A stretch of DNA of 64,000 bases, from assembly GCA_028336925.1 (NCBI GenBank), contig JAOKVV010000002.1, forward strand, positions 62,001 through 126,000, read 5' to 3'. This document shows, in pieces, positions 1 through 9,191 of the stretch. Under the pieces are notes generated by a model, which saw only the letters and a program-made list of their open reading frames with translations, did no database searches and had not been told where the DNA came from. Position numbers and translations under genes: made by a program. How positions within the stretch are numbered: the first letter of the stretch is position 1; each line of letters opens with the position of its first letter. Source of the stretch: Vicingaceae bacterium (GTDB lineage: Bacteria > Bacteroidota > Bacteroidia > Flavobacteriales_E > Vicingaceae).

Positions 1-482
1 TTATCTCTGTTCCAGTAGCAATTTACTTGAACCAAGAATATTTTACCCAATGTCTTACTTTCTACTACTTCTTTTAGCCATTTTGCGGGTGGACTGTATC
101 TATTTTGCATCACACAAAAGACTAACTTATTTCGCTTTAAGGCATGAAACATCACAGATTCAGCATCTAGCTTGTTCAACGCCATTGGTTTTTCGCAAAC
201 TACATTGAAATTATTATCGAGTGCATCAATAGATTGTTGTGCATGTTCCCCATTTGGAGAGCAGATATTTACAACGTCAATCTCTGGATGGTTTTTAAAC
301 ATTTCCTGATGAGTCATGTAAACAGGTACGTTAAACTCGTTCTTTAATTCTTCGTGCACTGAAGTATCTATATCGGATAAAGCGATCAGTTTCGCTGACT
401 CATGTTTTACCACCATTGTAGCATGTCTCCGACCAATTCTACCTGCGCCTACAACGGCAAAATTTACATTTCCCTCAATCAT
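1..482 (-). CDS. Gfo/Idh/MocA family sugar dehydrogenase, N-terminal part (cut by window edge)
   Basis: The reading frame opens at an ATG at 482 and runs off the left edge, so only about 160 N-terminal residues are visible. It begins with a Rossmann dinucleotide-binding motif (VVGAGRIGRRH) and continues with the family's EKPMA segment, whose Lys is the usual catalytic or cofactor-contacting residue. The stretch QNRYSPP followed by VNCYWNRD resembles the WbpB/WlbA branch, which oxidises UDP-N-acetyl-glucosaminuronate at C3. The neighbouring aminotransferase and hexapeptide acyltransferase in the 8-12 kb cluster would supply the next two steps of such a pathway. The family is certain; the exact substrate is inference because the C-terminal domain is outside the window. 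It is divergent from galE. Confidence 0.85.
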   Translation of the reverse strand, partial: MIEGNVNFAVVGAGRIGRRHATMVVKHESAKLIALSDIDTSVHEELKNEFNVPVYMTHQEMFKNHPEIDVVNICSPNGEHAQQSIDALDNNFNVVCEKPMALNKLDAESVMFHALKRNKLVFCVMQNRYSPPAKWLKEVVESKTLGKIFLVQVNCYWNRD

Positions 483-557
483 TTTATAACTTATTTTGAA
501 TTCACGAAAATACAATAAATCATGGATTTATATACATATTTCTCTATTGATAAACCA

Positions 558-565
558 TATATTTG
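558..565 (+). promoter_or_regulatory. Candidate Bacteroidetes -7 box for galE
   Basis: TATATTTG matches the TAnnTTTG -7 consensus of the Bacteroidetes primary sigma factor and lies 20 nt before the galE ATG. No good TTTG -33 element is seen at the usual spacing, so the call rests on the -7 match and position only. Confidence 0.4.
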
Positions 566-585
566 CGGCATAAGTAAAGAAAAGC

Positions 586-1602
586 ATGAGTATATTAGTT
601 ACAGGAGGAGCAGGTTATATTGGTTCACATACCTTAATAGAACTTATTAATCAGGGATATAAAAATATCATTTCAGTAGATAACTATAGTAATTCCGACG
701 AATCTACTTACGCCCGGGTAAAAGAAATAACAGGAGTTTCTGTAAAAAAATATGCAATCGACTTAACAGACAAAAAATCTTGTACTCGATTATTTGAAGA
801 AGAGAAAATAGAGAGTATTATTCATTTTGCAGCATTTAAATCTGTCCCTGAATCAGTAGAAAACCCTTTGGCTTATTATCACAATAACTTGGGATCATTA
901 GTAAACATTCTGGATTGTTGCAGAGAATACAGCTGCAATCAACTAATATTCTCTTCCTCTTGTTCTGTTTATGGCAATTCAAAAGAATTACCAGTAACTG
1001 AAGAAACAGTATTAAGTAAACCCGAGTCGCCTTATGCTCAAACTAAATTTTTTGGAGAGCAAATTTTAATGGATGCAGTTAAAGCCTATTCAAATTTAAG
1101 AGTGATTATCCTTAGATATTTCAATCCAGTAGGAGCTCATAAAACCGGCTTGAATGGTGAACCTGCTTCAGAAACGCCAAATAACTTAGTGCCTTACATT
1201 ACGCAAACCGCCGCAGGTTTAAAAGAGCAGCTTCAGATTTTTGGTGGAAATTATAACACAAAAGATGGAACCTGCATAAGAGATTACATTCACGTTAGTG
1301 ATATTGCTGATGCTCATATACTAGCTTTATCTTATTTAAGTAAAATGGATAAGCAAATTGACATTTTGAATTTAGGAACAGGAAATGGAGTTTCTGTTTT
1401 AGAAGTAGTTAAGAGTTTTGAAAAGGTCAATAATCTCTCATTGAACTATGCGATTGTAGACAGAAGAGATGGTGATGTAGAGGCTGTTTATGCCAATAAT
1501 AGTAAAGCAATAAAGCTACTTGGATGGTATCCTAAATATGGCTTAGAAGAAATGATGAAGAGTGCTTGGAAATGGCAATTGCATTTAGCTGAGAACAACT
1601 AA
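586..1602 (+). CDS. galE: UDP-glucose 4-epimerase
   Basis: This 338-residue extended short-chain dehydrogenase interconverts UDP-glucose and UDP-galactose (or the N-acetyl forms), using tightly bound NAD, in the cytoplasm. The N-terminal TGGAGYIGSH loop (residues 6-15) binds NAD. The catalytic set is visible as SSSCSVYG around residues 123-130 plus Tyr150 and Lys154 (YAQTK). The RYFNPVGAH segment and overall length are typical of GalE. It feeds precursor to the nearby polysaccharide cluster but is transcribed separately. Its TAA stop overlaps the stop codon of the convergent rlmH gene by 3 bases within the sequence CTAA, so no terminator separates the two. Confidence 0.95.
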   Translation: MSILVTGGAGYIGSHTLIELINQGYKNIISVDNYSNSDESTYARVKEITGVSVKKYAIDLTDKKSCTRLFEEEKIESIIHFAAFKSVPESVENPLAYYHNNLGSLVNILDCCREYSCNQLIFSSSCSVYGNSKELPVTEETVLSKPESPYAQTKFFGEQILMDAVKAYSNLRVIILRYFNPVGAHKTGLNGEPASETPNNLVPYITQTAAGLKEQLQIFGGNYNTKDGTCIRDYIHVSDIADAHILALSYLSKMDKQIDILNLGTGNGVSVLEVVKSFEKVNNLSLNYAIVDRRDGDVEAVYANNSKAIKLLGWYPKYGLEEMMKSAWKWQLHLAENN

Positions 1603-2069
1603 TGGTGATACTTTTCGCCTTTTATAATCGTATGGGCTCTATATAATTGTTCCAAGAAAAAAAGGCGTACCATTTGATGAGTTAAGGTCATTTTTGAAAG
1701 CCCTAATTGATAATTGGCTCTTTTATAAACTTCTTCGCTAAATCCAAATGGACCGCCAATTACAAAAATGATATTAGACATTCCTGCATTCTGCCACTTT
1801 TGAACTTGATTAGCAAACTTTTCAGATGACAAGTAAGATCCTCTTTCATCGAGCAAAACTAAAAAATCACAGGAAGATAATTGATTTAAAAGCAGTTTCC
1901 CCTCCTCTACTTTCTGAGCATATTGCGAAGGAAATTTTAATTTCTTAGGCAACTCGAAAACAACCGTTTCAAACTTTGCGTAATGCTTTAAACGACTTTC
2001 ATATTCCTTAAATCCTATATTTAAATAGTCTTCTTTTGATTTATTAATTAGTAATAACGTAAACTTCAT
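1599..2069 (-). CDS. rlmH: 23S rRNA (pseudouridine1915-N3)-methyltransferase RlmH
   Basis: This 156-residue SPOUT-class methyltransferase methylates pseudouridine 1915 in helix 69 of 23S rRNA using S-adenosylmethionine. The GGPFGFS motif near residue 105 and the C-terminal block (SKMTLTHQMVRLFFLEQLYR, then a short GEKYHH tail) form the trefoil-knot cofactor site and are diagnostic. Length agrees with the E. coli enzyme (155 residues). The gene is convergent with galE, and its start lies 80 bp from the divergently transcribed DUF4783 gene. Confidence 0.97.
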   Translation of the reverse strand: MKFTLLLINKSKEDYLNIGFKEYESRLKHYAKFETVVFELPKKLKFPSQYAQKVEEGKLLLNQLSSCDFLVLLDERGSYLSSEKFANQVQKWQNAGMSNIIFVIGGPFGFSEEVYKRANYQLGLSKMTLTHQMVRLFFLEQLYRAHTIIKGEKYHH

Positions 2070-2149
2070 ATCTGAAAAAGTATTTTGAGTACCTTTAACT
2101 ACTCAAATAAATCTATAAAAAATGGCGTAATATTTGCCAAAGATAACTG

Positions 2150-2542
2150 ATGAAATTTAAAGCAACTACCATACTCTTATTTTTACTTTCAGCATTCTCG
2201 TTTTCATTAAGCGCTCAAGACATTAGTGGAATATCCAAAGCTATTCAGCAAGGAGATGCTAAAAGTATAGCAATACATTTTAGCGATAATGTAGATTTAA
2301 AAATACCAGGCACCGATGGAGTTTTTAGCAAACAACAAGCGGAGTTAATCCTCAAATCTTTTTTTGAAGAAGGCACCATAGCGAACTACGAGCTAAAACA
2401 TCAAGGAAAATCAAAGAATGAATCGTTTTACCTCATCGGTTCATTAACGAGAGAAAAACAACTTTACAGAACATACATTTTATTAAAGAAAAATGGTGAA
2501 AAGCACCAAATCCTTGAGTTTAATGTAGAAATAGATGAATAA
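2150..2542 (+). CDS. DUF4783 family exported protein
   Basis: The 130-residue product has a clear signal peptide (hydrophobic residues 8-20, cleavage likely after SLSAQ). The mature part of about 105 residues has the cystatin/NTF2-like pattern of DUF4783, a Bacteroidota family of unknown function. Characteristic pieces are the early DISGISKAIQQGDAKSIA helix and a conserved FF-EGTI segment. The gene is 6 bp upstream of nadC and probably co-transcribed with it; this pairing recurs in the phylum as far as I recall. No catalytic residues can be assigned. Confidence 0.85.
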   Translation: MKFKATTILLFLLSAFSFSLSAQDISGISKAIQQGDAKSIAIHFSDNVDLKIPGTDGVFSKQQAELILKSFFEEGTIANYELKHQGKSKNESFYLIGSLTREKQLYRTYILLKKNGEKHQILEFNVEIDE

Positions 2543-2548
2543 AACTTC

Positions 2549-3382
2549 ATGAATATAGATGAATTAATTGATATCGCTTTAAAGGAGGATATCGGAGATG
2601 GCGACCACACAGCACTTTCGTGTATTCCAAAAGAAGCAATCGGTAAAGCCGAATTATTGGTTAAACAAGGTGGTATTTTAGCCGGAGTAGATATTGCTGT
2701 GCAAGTATTTAAAGCAGTTGATCCTAACTTGCAAATTGAGCTTCTATTAAAGGATGGTACCCCAGTAAAATTTGGTGACGTTGCATTTTATGTTACGGGC
2801 TCTTCTCAGAGTATATTAATGGCTGAAAGATTGGCTTTGAACTTTATGCAACGCATGAGTGGGATTGCAACTCACACAAGAGAGTTGGTGAATATAGTGG
2901 GTGAATTGCCTTGTAAATTATTAGATACTCGTAAAACTACGCCCAGCTTGCGCCAAATAGAAAAACTAGCCGTAAAGATCGGTGGCGGTCATAATCATCG
3001 TTTTGGATTATACGATATGGTGATGATTAAAGATAATCACATTGACTATGCAGGTGGAATTGCTTCAGCGATAAGTAAAACAAAAGCCTATTTAAACGAT
3101 AAAAATAAATCGTTAAAGATAGAAGTAGAAGCGAGAGACTTAAATGAGGTTGAGCAAATTTTAGCCGCAGGGCCTGTTGATCGAATTATGCTTGACAATT
3201 TTAACTATGCTGATCTTAGGGATGCTGTAAAGTTAATTAATGGAGCAGCAGAAACTGAAGCCTCTGGAGGAATTACAAAAGAGACGCTAAGAGCATATGC
3301 AGAATGTGGTGTAGATTATATTTCTGTAGGGGCACTGACACATCAGATAAATAGCTTAGACCTAAGTTTAAAAGCCGTTTAG
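2549..3382 (+). CDS. nadC: Nicotinate-nucleotide pyrophosphorylase (carboxylating), quinolinate phosphoribosyltransferase
   Basis: NadC converts quinolinate and PRPP into nicotinate mononucleotide, CO2 and pyrophosphate in de novo NAD synthesis. The 277-residue protein shows all hallmarks: LNFMQRMSGIAT near residue 98, DTRKTTPSLR for substrate binding, KIGGGHNHRFGLYDM, the IKDNHI motif, EVEARDL, and the phosphate-binding ASGGIT followed by GVDYISVGALTH. Length is standard. Its TAG stop directly abuts the ATG of the YihY-family gene, indicating one transcript with the DUF4783 gene before it and the membrane-protein gene after it. Confidence 0.97.
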   Translation: MNIDELIDIALKEDIGDGDHTALSCIPKEAIGKAELLVKQGGILAGVDIAVQVFKAVDPNLQIELLLKDGTPVKFGDVAFYVTGSSQSILMAERLALNFMQRMSGIATHTRELVNIVGELPCKLLDTRKTTPSLRQIEKLAVKIGGGHNHRFGLYDMVMIKDNHIDYAGGIASAISKTKAYLNDKNKSLKIEVEARDLNEVEQILAAGPVDRIMLDNFNYADLRDAVKLINGAAETEASGGITKETLRAYAECGVDYISVGALTHQINSLDLSLKAV

Positions 3383-4342
3383 ATGATAGAAAAGCTGAAA
3401 GATTGGGCACTAAACTTGCCATTGGTCATTTCTACCATTAAACTATCTAAGCGCTTAGTATTACCCGGATTTGATGGATTGCCCATCTTCTATGTAGGTA
3501 TATTCTTTTGGAATGGAATCCAAAAAGGGCTTTTAGCGACAAAAGCTTCGAGTTTAGCCTTTAAGTTTTTCATGGCCATATTTCCAACCATTATATTTAT
3601 AGTAACATTAATTCCGCTGATTCCAATTAATAATTTTCAATTAGAGCTTTTGGCGATATTAAATGATTTATTACCGACATCGGCTTATAACTTCGCTGAA
3701 GAAACTCTAATTGAAATAATTGTACAACCGAATCAAGGATTACTTTCTTTTGGTTTCGTCTTCGCTATCTATTTAGCTACAAATGGGCTAGATGGATTAT
3801 TAACTGCATTTAAAGATAGTTATAACACTACGTTCACTCGAAGTGCCGTACAACAAAAAATGCTAAGTGTAGCGCTTCTATTCATCCTCACAATTCTAAT
3901 AGTTATAGCAATTGCTGCTATTGTAAGTTCAGAGGTAATCATTTATTATTTCCTTGAAGAAACAGATACAATAGGGGCCATTTTGTTAATACTAGGAAAG
4001 TGGTTGATCATTATGCTTCTTTGTTTCTTTGCGATATCATTTATGTATTACTTAGGTGGAAATAGATCTATGAAATGGCGTTTTTTTAGTGCAGGCTCTA
4101 CGTTGGCTACGTTTCTAGTAATCATTGTTTCAGTAGGCTTTGCTTTTTACGTCGATAATTTTGCCAATTACAACAAAATTTATGGCTCGATTGGAACATT
4201 GATCGTAGTAATGTTATGGATATACTTCAACTCATTAGTGTTGCTAATAGGTTTTGAGCTTAATGCTTCTATACAGCAAGCAGGGTCCATTCACAAAGTG
4301 AAAGAGACTTTTGAGGATAAGAGGGTGGCTTCAGTCAATTAA
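3383..4342 (+). CDS. YihY/virulence factor BrkB family membrane protein
   Basis: This 319-residue inner-membrane protein has about six hydrophobic segments (roughly residues 65-85, 115-140, 160-185, 198-225, 235-255 and 270-292). The early KASSLAFKFFMAIFPTIIF element and the later IYGSIGTLIVVMLWIYFNSLVLLIGFELNA are typical of the YihY/BrkB family (once misnamed ribonuclease BN). The biochemical role of the family is unsettled; transport or lipid-related roles have been suggested. The start codon immediately follows the nadC stop. The end is convergent with the flippase gene, 2 bp away. Confidence 0.9.
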   Translation: MIEKLKDWALNLPLVISTIKLSKRLVLPGFDGLPIFYVGIFFWNGIQKGLLATKASSLAFKFFMAIFPTIIFIVTLIPLIPINNFQLELLAILNDLLPTSAYNFAEETLIEIIVQPNQGLLSFGFVFAIYLATNGLDGLLTAFKDSYNTTFTRSAVQQKMLSVALLFILTILIVIAIAAIVSSEVIIYYFLEETDTIGAILLILGKWLIIMLLCFFAISFMYYLGGNRSMKWRFFSAGSTLATFLVIIVSVGFAFYVDNFANYNKIYGSIGTLIVVMLWIYFNSLVLLIGFELNASIQQAGSIHKVKETFEDKRVASVN

Positions 4343-4344
4343 TT

Positions 4345-5829
4345 CTATTTTTTCAAGCGCTTTAGACCTTTTTTATAAAAGCTGTTGAGATCTTCCGATA
4401 TACTAAAATAAATAGTTGGCACGCCAATTATCAACCCAACAACTGCACTTCGGTAAATCATATCCAAGAATGAATGTTCTAGACTAGGTAGCAACTGACC
4501 TGCAAAAAAACCTAGTATTAATATGGCAAATGCTTTTAAAGTCTGAATAGAGAAAGGCTGTATTTTCAGTTTATTCCAAACATAAAAGAACCGGATCAAA
4601 TTAAAGCCAATAATGGATACTAAGGTTGCGAAAGCCGCTCCATGAATTCCGAAATGAGGAATTAATAACCAATTGGTAAGCACCGTTAAAAGAGCTAAAA
4701 GTATACTTGTAACCGTATCAAATCTATAGTACTTAGAAATATTCAATATTTGTGAATTTAAGCCAAAGGACATGTTAATTACTTTGGACAAACCAAGCAG
4801 CAGTAAAACCATTTTACCCGTTGCGTAAATTTCTTTTTGTATTAAATAAAAGTTGTCAACACTTGACCAGAGTAATATAAAAAAAGTACCGCCAATCAGC
4901 AATTGACTCAAAGCTGACTTTTTATACAGCTCATCAATTTTATCCATTTTCTTTTCTTTCCAGTATCCTGACAGAAGGGGTAATGAAATTTTGCTGATTG
5001 CATCCGCAGGCATGTAAATTAAACTACTTATGTAAAATGCATTCGTGTAAACGGCAGTAGAGGCTAAACCCAAATAAAATCCGATCATAATGGCATCAAC
5101 TTTATTAATTAGGGCTGAAGAGATACCTGCTAGAATTGAGAAGGCACTGTATGAAAAATAAACACTTCTGACTCTTTTTGCAAAAAAGGGCTTATTAAGT
5201 TTTAATGAAAACTCGCCTCTTCTGTATAAATAAGTAATAAAAATAGATATATTCAATGCATAACTAAGCATGAAACAGACCATAAACCAGAAGAAATCAA
5301 TTATCGAAAAGTAAAAGAGGACTAACAGCAGCGTTACAACAACTCGATTGAATACATTTTTTAAAAATGCTGAGAATATTGTTGAAGACCGAGCCTGGGC
5401 ATAACTTTCGAATAGTGAATTGTACAATAAGAGAAAAGTCATTGGAAAAATAGCCCAATAAAACTGTTGAAACAGGTTTGTTGGGCCATCGAAACTGGCT
5501 ATTACTTCCGTTTTAAAGATAATTAATAGCGACGTAAAAAATGTAAAACCAACTAGAGGAACTAATAAGCCGATTGATAATAGTCCATTATCGTATTTAC
5601 CCTCTGTGTTCTTTTGAAAAAATGGGAAAAACTTAATCAGACTTCTAAATGTACCCAAGTGGGCAAATTGAGAAATTACTATTGCCACATCTAAAATAAA
5701 GTTTCTTAATCCCAACTGTTCGGGAGAAAACCAATTATTCATAAAATAGGCCACATTCAAAAACCCGATACCAACACCGAAGTAGTTTAAAAATGTAGAC
5801 CAACTAGCTTGCTTAGATACGACGCCCAA
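4345..5829 (-). CDS. Polysaccharide (oligosaccharide-lipid) flippase, MOP/Wzx-like
   Basis: The 494-residue protein is hydrophobic throughout, with 12 to 14 membrane helices, and belongs to the MATE/MOP superfamily that moves undecaprenol-linked sugar units across the inner membrane. Its N-terminal SKQASWSTFLNYFGVGIGF is typical for the start of this family in Bacteroidota. No ATG fits: translation most likely begins at the TTG directly after the TAA of the HAD gene. It is the last gene of the minus-strand polysaccharide cluster, consistent with export of the sugar units built upstream. Specificity cannot be read from sequence. Confidence 0.88.
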   Translation of the reverse strand: MGVVSKQASWSTFLNYFGVGIGFLNVAYFMNNWFSPEQLGLRNFILDVAIVISQFAHLGTFRSLIKFFPFFQKNTEGKYDNGLLSIGLLVPLVGFTFFTSLLIIFKTEVIASFDGPTNLFQQFYWAIFPMTFLLLYNSLFESYAQARSSTIFSAFLKNVFNRVVVTLLLVLFYFSIIDFFWFMVCFMLSYALNISIFITYLYRRGEFSLKLNKPFFAKRVRSVYFSYSAFSILAGISSALINKVDAIMIGFYLGLASTAVYTNAFYISSLIYMPADAISKISLPLLSGYWKEKKMDKIDELYKKSALSQLLIGGTFFILLWSSVDNFYLIQKEIYATGKMVLLLLGLSKVINMSFGLNSQILNISKYYRFDTVTSILLALLTVLTNWLLIPHFGIHGAAFATLVSIIGFNLIRFFYVWNKLKIQPFSIQTLKAFAILILGFFAGQLLPSLEHSFLDMIYRSAVVGLIIGVPTIYFSISEDLNSFYKKGLKRLKK

Positions 5830-6540
5830 TTAGACAAAATTTAATTGATGGTGGTGTTGAACTTGATAGGTGAACAAAACGCTATCAGGATTCTCCTTAC
5901 TAGATGGATTATACCAAATAGAATCAATACCCGAATTCAGTGCTGCTTGTAAATCCATAGTAGGCTTATCTCCAATAATAATAGTTTCCGTTTTATCAAG
6001 ATCAGCTGATTTACAAATTGAATCAATGAAGCCAGCTGATGGCTTTCTAACACCCATCTCTCCTGAAATAAATATACCATCTACAAATCTTAACAAATCA
6101 AATTGCTCTAACAGTAATATAACGTGAATTGCGGAAAAATTATTGGTTGCTATGTATAATTTTTTATTTGCGCTCTTTGCGGATTCTAAAAAAGGTATAG
6201 TTCCATTAATCAGAGATGTAATTTTCAATTCCTCTGAGACATAAGCCGCCTCAACTTTTTCAAAATCGTCTAGGAAAGAAACTAACAACTTTTCTTCTAT
6301 TCTCCTTAGGAAATAAGAAAAGCTAAACTCTTCAAGAGTTTTATGTGCTTCCGCCCTTATCTCATTCCTAATTTTCATTGAACTAGCAGTAAACGCTGTA
6401 ATTGATAAGTTATTATTATCAGTTAAATAATAGAACAACTGCTCTATAGCTCGATTGGTATAAATTTCAAAGGGTTCTGTAATTTTAACCAGCGTATCAC
6501 CTACATCTAAAAGTATATTTTTATGAGCAATATCAATCAT
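5830..6540 (-). CDS. HAD-superfamily hydrolase with atypical motif I
   Basis: The 236-residue protein shows HAD motif I as LLDVGDTL near residues 10-17, motif II near YIATNN, a conserved KPS lysine and motif III as IIIGDKPTMDLQAA. The nucleophile Asp is present, but the residue two positions later, usually the general acid Asp of HAD phosphatases, is Gly. That variant occurs in some HAD branches and makes phosphatase activity uncertain. It overlaps the upstream sugar kinase/nucleotidyltransferase gene by 8 bp. A GmhB-like role in making an activated sugar is tempting from context, but it does not look like GmhB by sequence. Confidence 0.82.
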   Translation of the reverse strand: MIDIAHKNILLDVGDTLVKITEPFEIYTNRAIEQLFYYLTDNNNLSITAFTASSMKIRNEIRAEAHKTLEEFSFSYFLRRIEEKLLVSFLDDFEKVEAAYVSEELKITSLINGTIPFLESAKSANKKLYIATNNFSAIHVILLLEQFDLLRFVDGIFISGEMGVRKPSAGFIDSICKSADLDKTETIIIGDKPTMDLQAALNSGIDSIWYNPSSKENPDSVLFTYQVQHHHQLNFV

Positions 6541-8104
6541 TTAACTGATCCGTTAATTCTGAACGTTGCATTAAAAAATCTTTAACCTCTGATAACTTTA
6601 TTGGAATATTTCCAATCTTGTTTACCTCTATGTATGAAGCAATATTTCCCAGATAAACTGCCTCGGCTATAGAACCGCCTGAAACGGTAACCAAAGTAGA
6701 CATACTGAGCATTGCATCACCTGCTCCCATAGGATCTATTGCATTTTTCTCCAAAGCAGGAATAAATTCATTCTCTAGATAATTCTCATCTTTCCCGTAC
6801 ACTTTAAATGGCTGATTTTTAAATGCCAAAACTCCATTTGCGCCAAGAGTTATAATAATATTTTTACTCTTAGTTAAGGAAATAAGACGATGCGCTATAT
6901 TAGACAATCCGCTTTTTTTATCATCAAAAACCATTCTGGCTTCTTTCTCTGTAGGTGTAATTAAGAATGTGTTTTTATACTTAGATATATTCCCTCCTAA
7001 TGTGCTACTTACATCCGCGATAACCTTAATCTCATTATCATTTGCCCATGCCGTAACCTCCTCTCGAATACGATCTGAAACAAACCCGTAAGCAAAGTCA
7101 GAAAATATAATTGCATCTGCATCAGCGTGCTTTTTCTTAATTAATTCTACTACTTGAGTTTCTTCTTCACCCGTCATGGTTATGGGTTCTGAGTAGTCAA
7201 TTTTTAAAAGTTTCTGAACATCTGCAATAAACCTAGTTTTCTTAATGGTTGGTGTCTTTTCGCGTCTGATGAAATCATATGAAACACCTGTATCTGTTAA
7301 GTCTTTTTCTATATACAACGTATCTGGCGAAGTATTATTTACGATGGATACTAGGCTTGAATTTGCACCCAAATTCTTTAAATGCTTGGATACAATTCCT
7401 GCTGCACCTACATAAGTTTTAGTCTCTACCGGACGAAGTGTTAAAATAGGGGCTTCAGCTGCCAAGTCAAGTACTTCTGTATGCACGTATTCATCTAAAA
7501 TTACCTCCCCAATTACAACAACCTTCTTATCATTAAACGAATCTAGTCTACTTAATAAATTGTTCAAAGTAATGTTGTTCCGCTTACAATAGACATTAAA
7601 AACTTCGTAATCTAAAGCAAACTTCTTTTTAAAATCCTCAATCAACCTTGAGGAAGAAAATACCACATCGCCAGAAGTAAAATAAACTTGACCTCCGTAT
7701 GCCTCCACAATCTTTCGCTCTTGGCCAAAAACTCCATCATGCGTATTTTCGTATTCCTTTCCTTTTACGTAAATATTCGGCTGTACCATATCAAGTAAAG
7801 GACCAGCCCAACTATCAGAATCTAAACAGACATAGTCTACAATTTCTAGCGCTGCCATAGAATTAACTCTTAACTCTTGAGGCATATAAGGACGATCATC
7901 GCCTTTAAGTATATATTTATCAGGTGTTAGCGAAACTACTAAAACATCACCAAACTTCTTTGACTGCTCTAAATATCTGACATGGCCAGGATGTATAATA
8001 TCGAAACAGCCATGACATTGAACAACTGTTTTACCCGATTCTTTCAATTTTTTTATTACGTCAGCAAGCTCTTCCTTACTTTTTACCTTAGCTCTACTTG
8101 TCAT
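6533..8104 (-). CDS. Bifunctional sugar nucleotidyltransferase / PfkB kinase, HldE-like with reversed domain order
   Basis: The 523-residue protein carries an N-terminal cytidylyltransferase-like domain (GCFDIIHPGH around residues 32-41) and a C-terminal PfkB sugar kinase domain (from about residue 190, with the anion-hole motif DPMGAGD near residue 460). E. coli HldE has the same two activities, phosphorylating heptose-7-phosphate and transferring AMP, but with the kinase first. Here the order is swapped. The product is presumably a nucleotide-activated sugar for the surrounding cluster; heptose is only one possibility. I chose the ATG at 8104, which overlaps the aminotransferase gene by 11 bp; the ATG at 8140 would add 12 residues lying inside that gene. 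Confidence 0.85.
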   Translation of the reverse strand: MTSRAKVKSKEELADVIKKLKESGKTVVQCHGCFDIIHPGHVRYLEQSKKFGDVLVVSLTPDKYILKGDDRPYMPQELRVNSMAALEIVDYVCLDSDSWAGPLLDMVQPNIYVKGKEYENTHDGVFGQERKIVEAYGGQVYFTSGDVVFSSSRLIEDFKKKFALDYEVFNVYCKRNNITLNNLLSRLDSFNDKKVVVIGEVILDEYVHTEVLDLAAEAPILTLRPVETKTYVGAAGIVSKHLKNLGANSSLVSIVNNTSPDTLYIEKDLTDTGVSYDFIRREKTPTIKKTRFIADVQKLLKIDYSEPITMTGEEETQVVELIKKKHADADAIIFSDFAYGFVSDRIREEVTAWANDNEIKVIADVSSTLGGNISKYKNTFLITPTEKEARMVFDDKKSGLSNIAHRLISLTKSKNIIITLGANGVLAFKNQPFKVYGKDENYLENEFIPALEKNAIDPMGAGDAMLSMSTLVTVSGGSIAEAVYLGNIASYIEVNKIGNIPIKLSEVKDFLMQRSELTDQLND

Positions 8105-9188
8105 TAAAAAAAGTTTTGATGGTTTTAATAATAAAATCAACTTGACTATCTGTCAATTCTGGATAAACAGGAATACTTAAAATAGTTTTGACGATATACT
8201 CCGTATTCGTCAGGTCATGCATTATTGACCTAGAAGCACCTTCTTGTTGATGTATAGCTATTGGGTAATGAACTTTTGAATCGATTTCATGTTCAGCTAA
8301 ATAACTGGCTAACTCATCTCTCTTATCCGTCTGAATTACAAATGCATGAAATACTGGACTAAAATCCATTGAATAAGCAGGGACTCTTACAACCGAGGAT
8401 AATTCATTAATATATCGATCAGCAATTTCTCTCCTTCTTTCATTCCACTCATCAAGGCGCCTCACCTTTATATTTAAGATAGCGGCTTGAAGCGCATCTA
8501 GCCTTGAATTAATACTGAAAAATTCTAATTCATCTCGGCTTTTTAAGCCATGGTTTCTTGCTTTCAATAACCAATTATAATGCTTTTCACTATCGGTAGT
8601 GATAACACCTGCGTCACCAGCCGCTGCAAGGTTTTTTAATGGATGTAAACTAAAAGAACCAAACACTCCAAATCCACCCACGGGCTTTCCTTTATAAGTA
8701 GCTCCTACTGCTTGAGCAGCATCTTCTATTACAGGAATATTGTGCTTATTTGCTATTGACATTATAGAGTCCATATCAGCAGGCCTTCCTGTAAGGTGAA
8801 CGACTATAATTGCTTTAGTTTTTGCTGTAATTGCATCTTCTAATTTCGATGCATCCATATTGAAATTATCGTCAACATCTATTAGTACAGGATTTGCACC
8901 AATAAGTGCAACACTTGAGGCTGAAGCTAAATAAGAATGTGAAACAGTAATTACTTCATCTCCAACACAAATTCCTAGGGCTTGCATTGATAGCATTAAT
9001 GAGTCAGTACCATTTGCCACTCCAACAGCGTACTTTGTGCCTGCAATTTTAGCAAAAGTTTCCTCAAACTGATAAACCTCCTGACCTAAAATAAACATGC
9101 CACTGTCTAATAATTCACCGACTTTTTCTAATAACTCAGCCCGATCTTTTTCGTGCTGTAAACCAAGATTGACATAAGGTACTCTCAT
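8094..9188 (-). CDS. DegT/DnrJ/EryC1/StrS family sugar aminotransferase
   Basis: This 364-residue PLP enzyme transfers an amino group to a keto-sugar nucleotide. The family features are visible: VANGTDSL near residue 60 (phosphate contact), IEDAAQAVGA with the pyridine-binding Asp, and the Schiff-base lysine Lys185 in SLHPLKNLAAAGDAG. The C-terminal HYPIAIHQQEG segment is also typical. It has WbpE-like features and would follow a C3- or C4-oxidising dehydrogenase. It lies 3 bp after the epimerase gene and overlaps the kinase fusion gene, so it is part of one operon. Confidence 0.93.
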   Translation of the reverse strand: MRVPYVNLGLQHEKDRAELLEKVGELLDSGMFILGQEVYQFEETFAKIAGTKYAVGVANGTDSLMLSMQALGICVGDEVITVSHSYLASASSVALIGANPVLIDVDDNFNMDASKLEDAITAKTKAIIVVHLTGRPADMDSIMSIANKHNIPVIEDAAQAVGATYKGKPVGGFGVFGSFSLHPLKNLAAAGDAGVITTDSEKHYNWLLKARNHGLKSRDELEFFSINSRLDALQAAILNIKVRRLDEWNERRREIADRYINELSSVVRVPAYSMDFSPVFHAFVIQTDKRDELASYLAEHEIDSKVHYPIAIHQQEGASRSIMHDLTNTEYIVKTILSIPVYPELTDSQVDFIIKTIKTFFNDK

Positions 9189-9191
9189 CGT

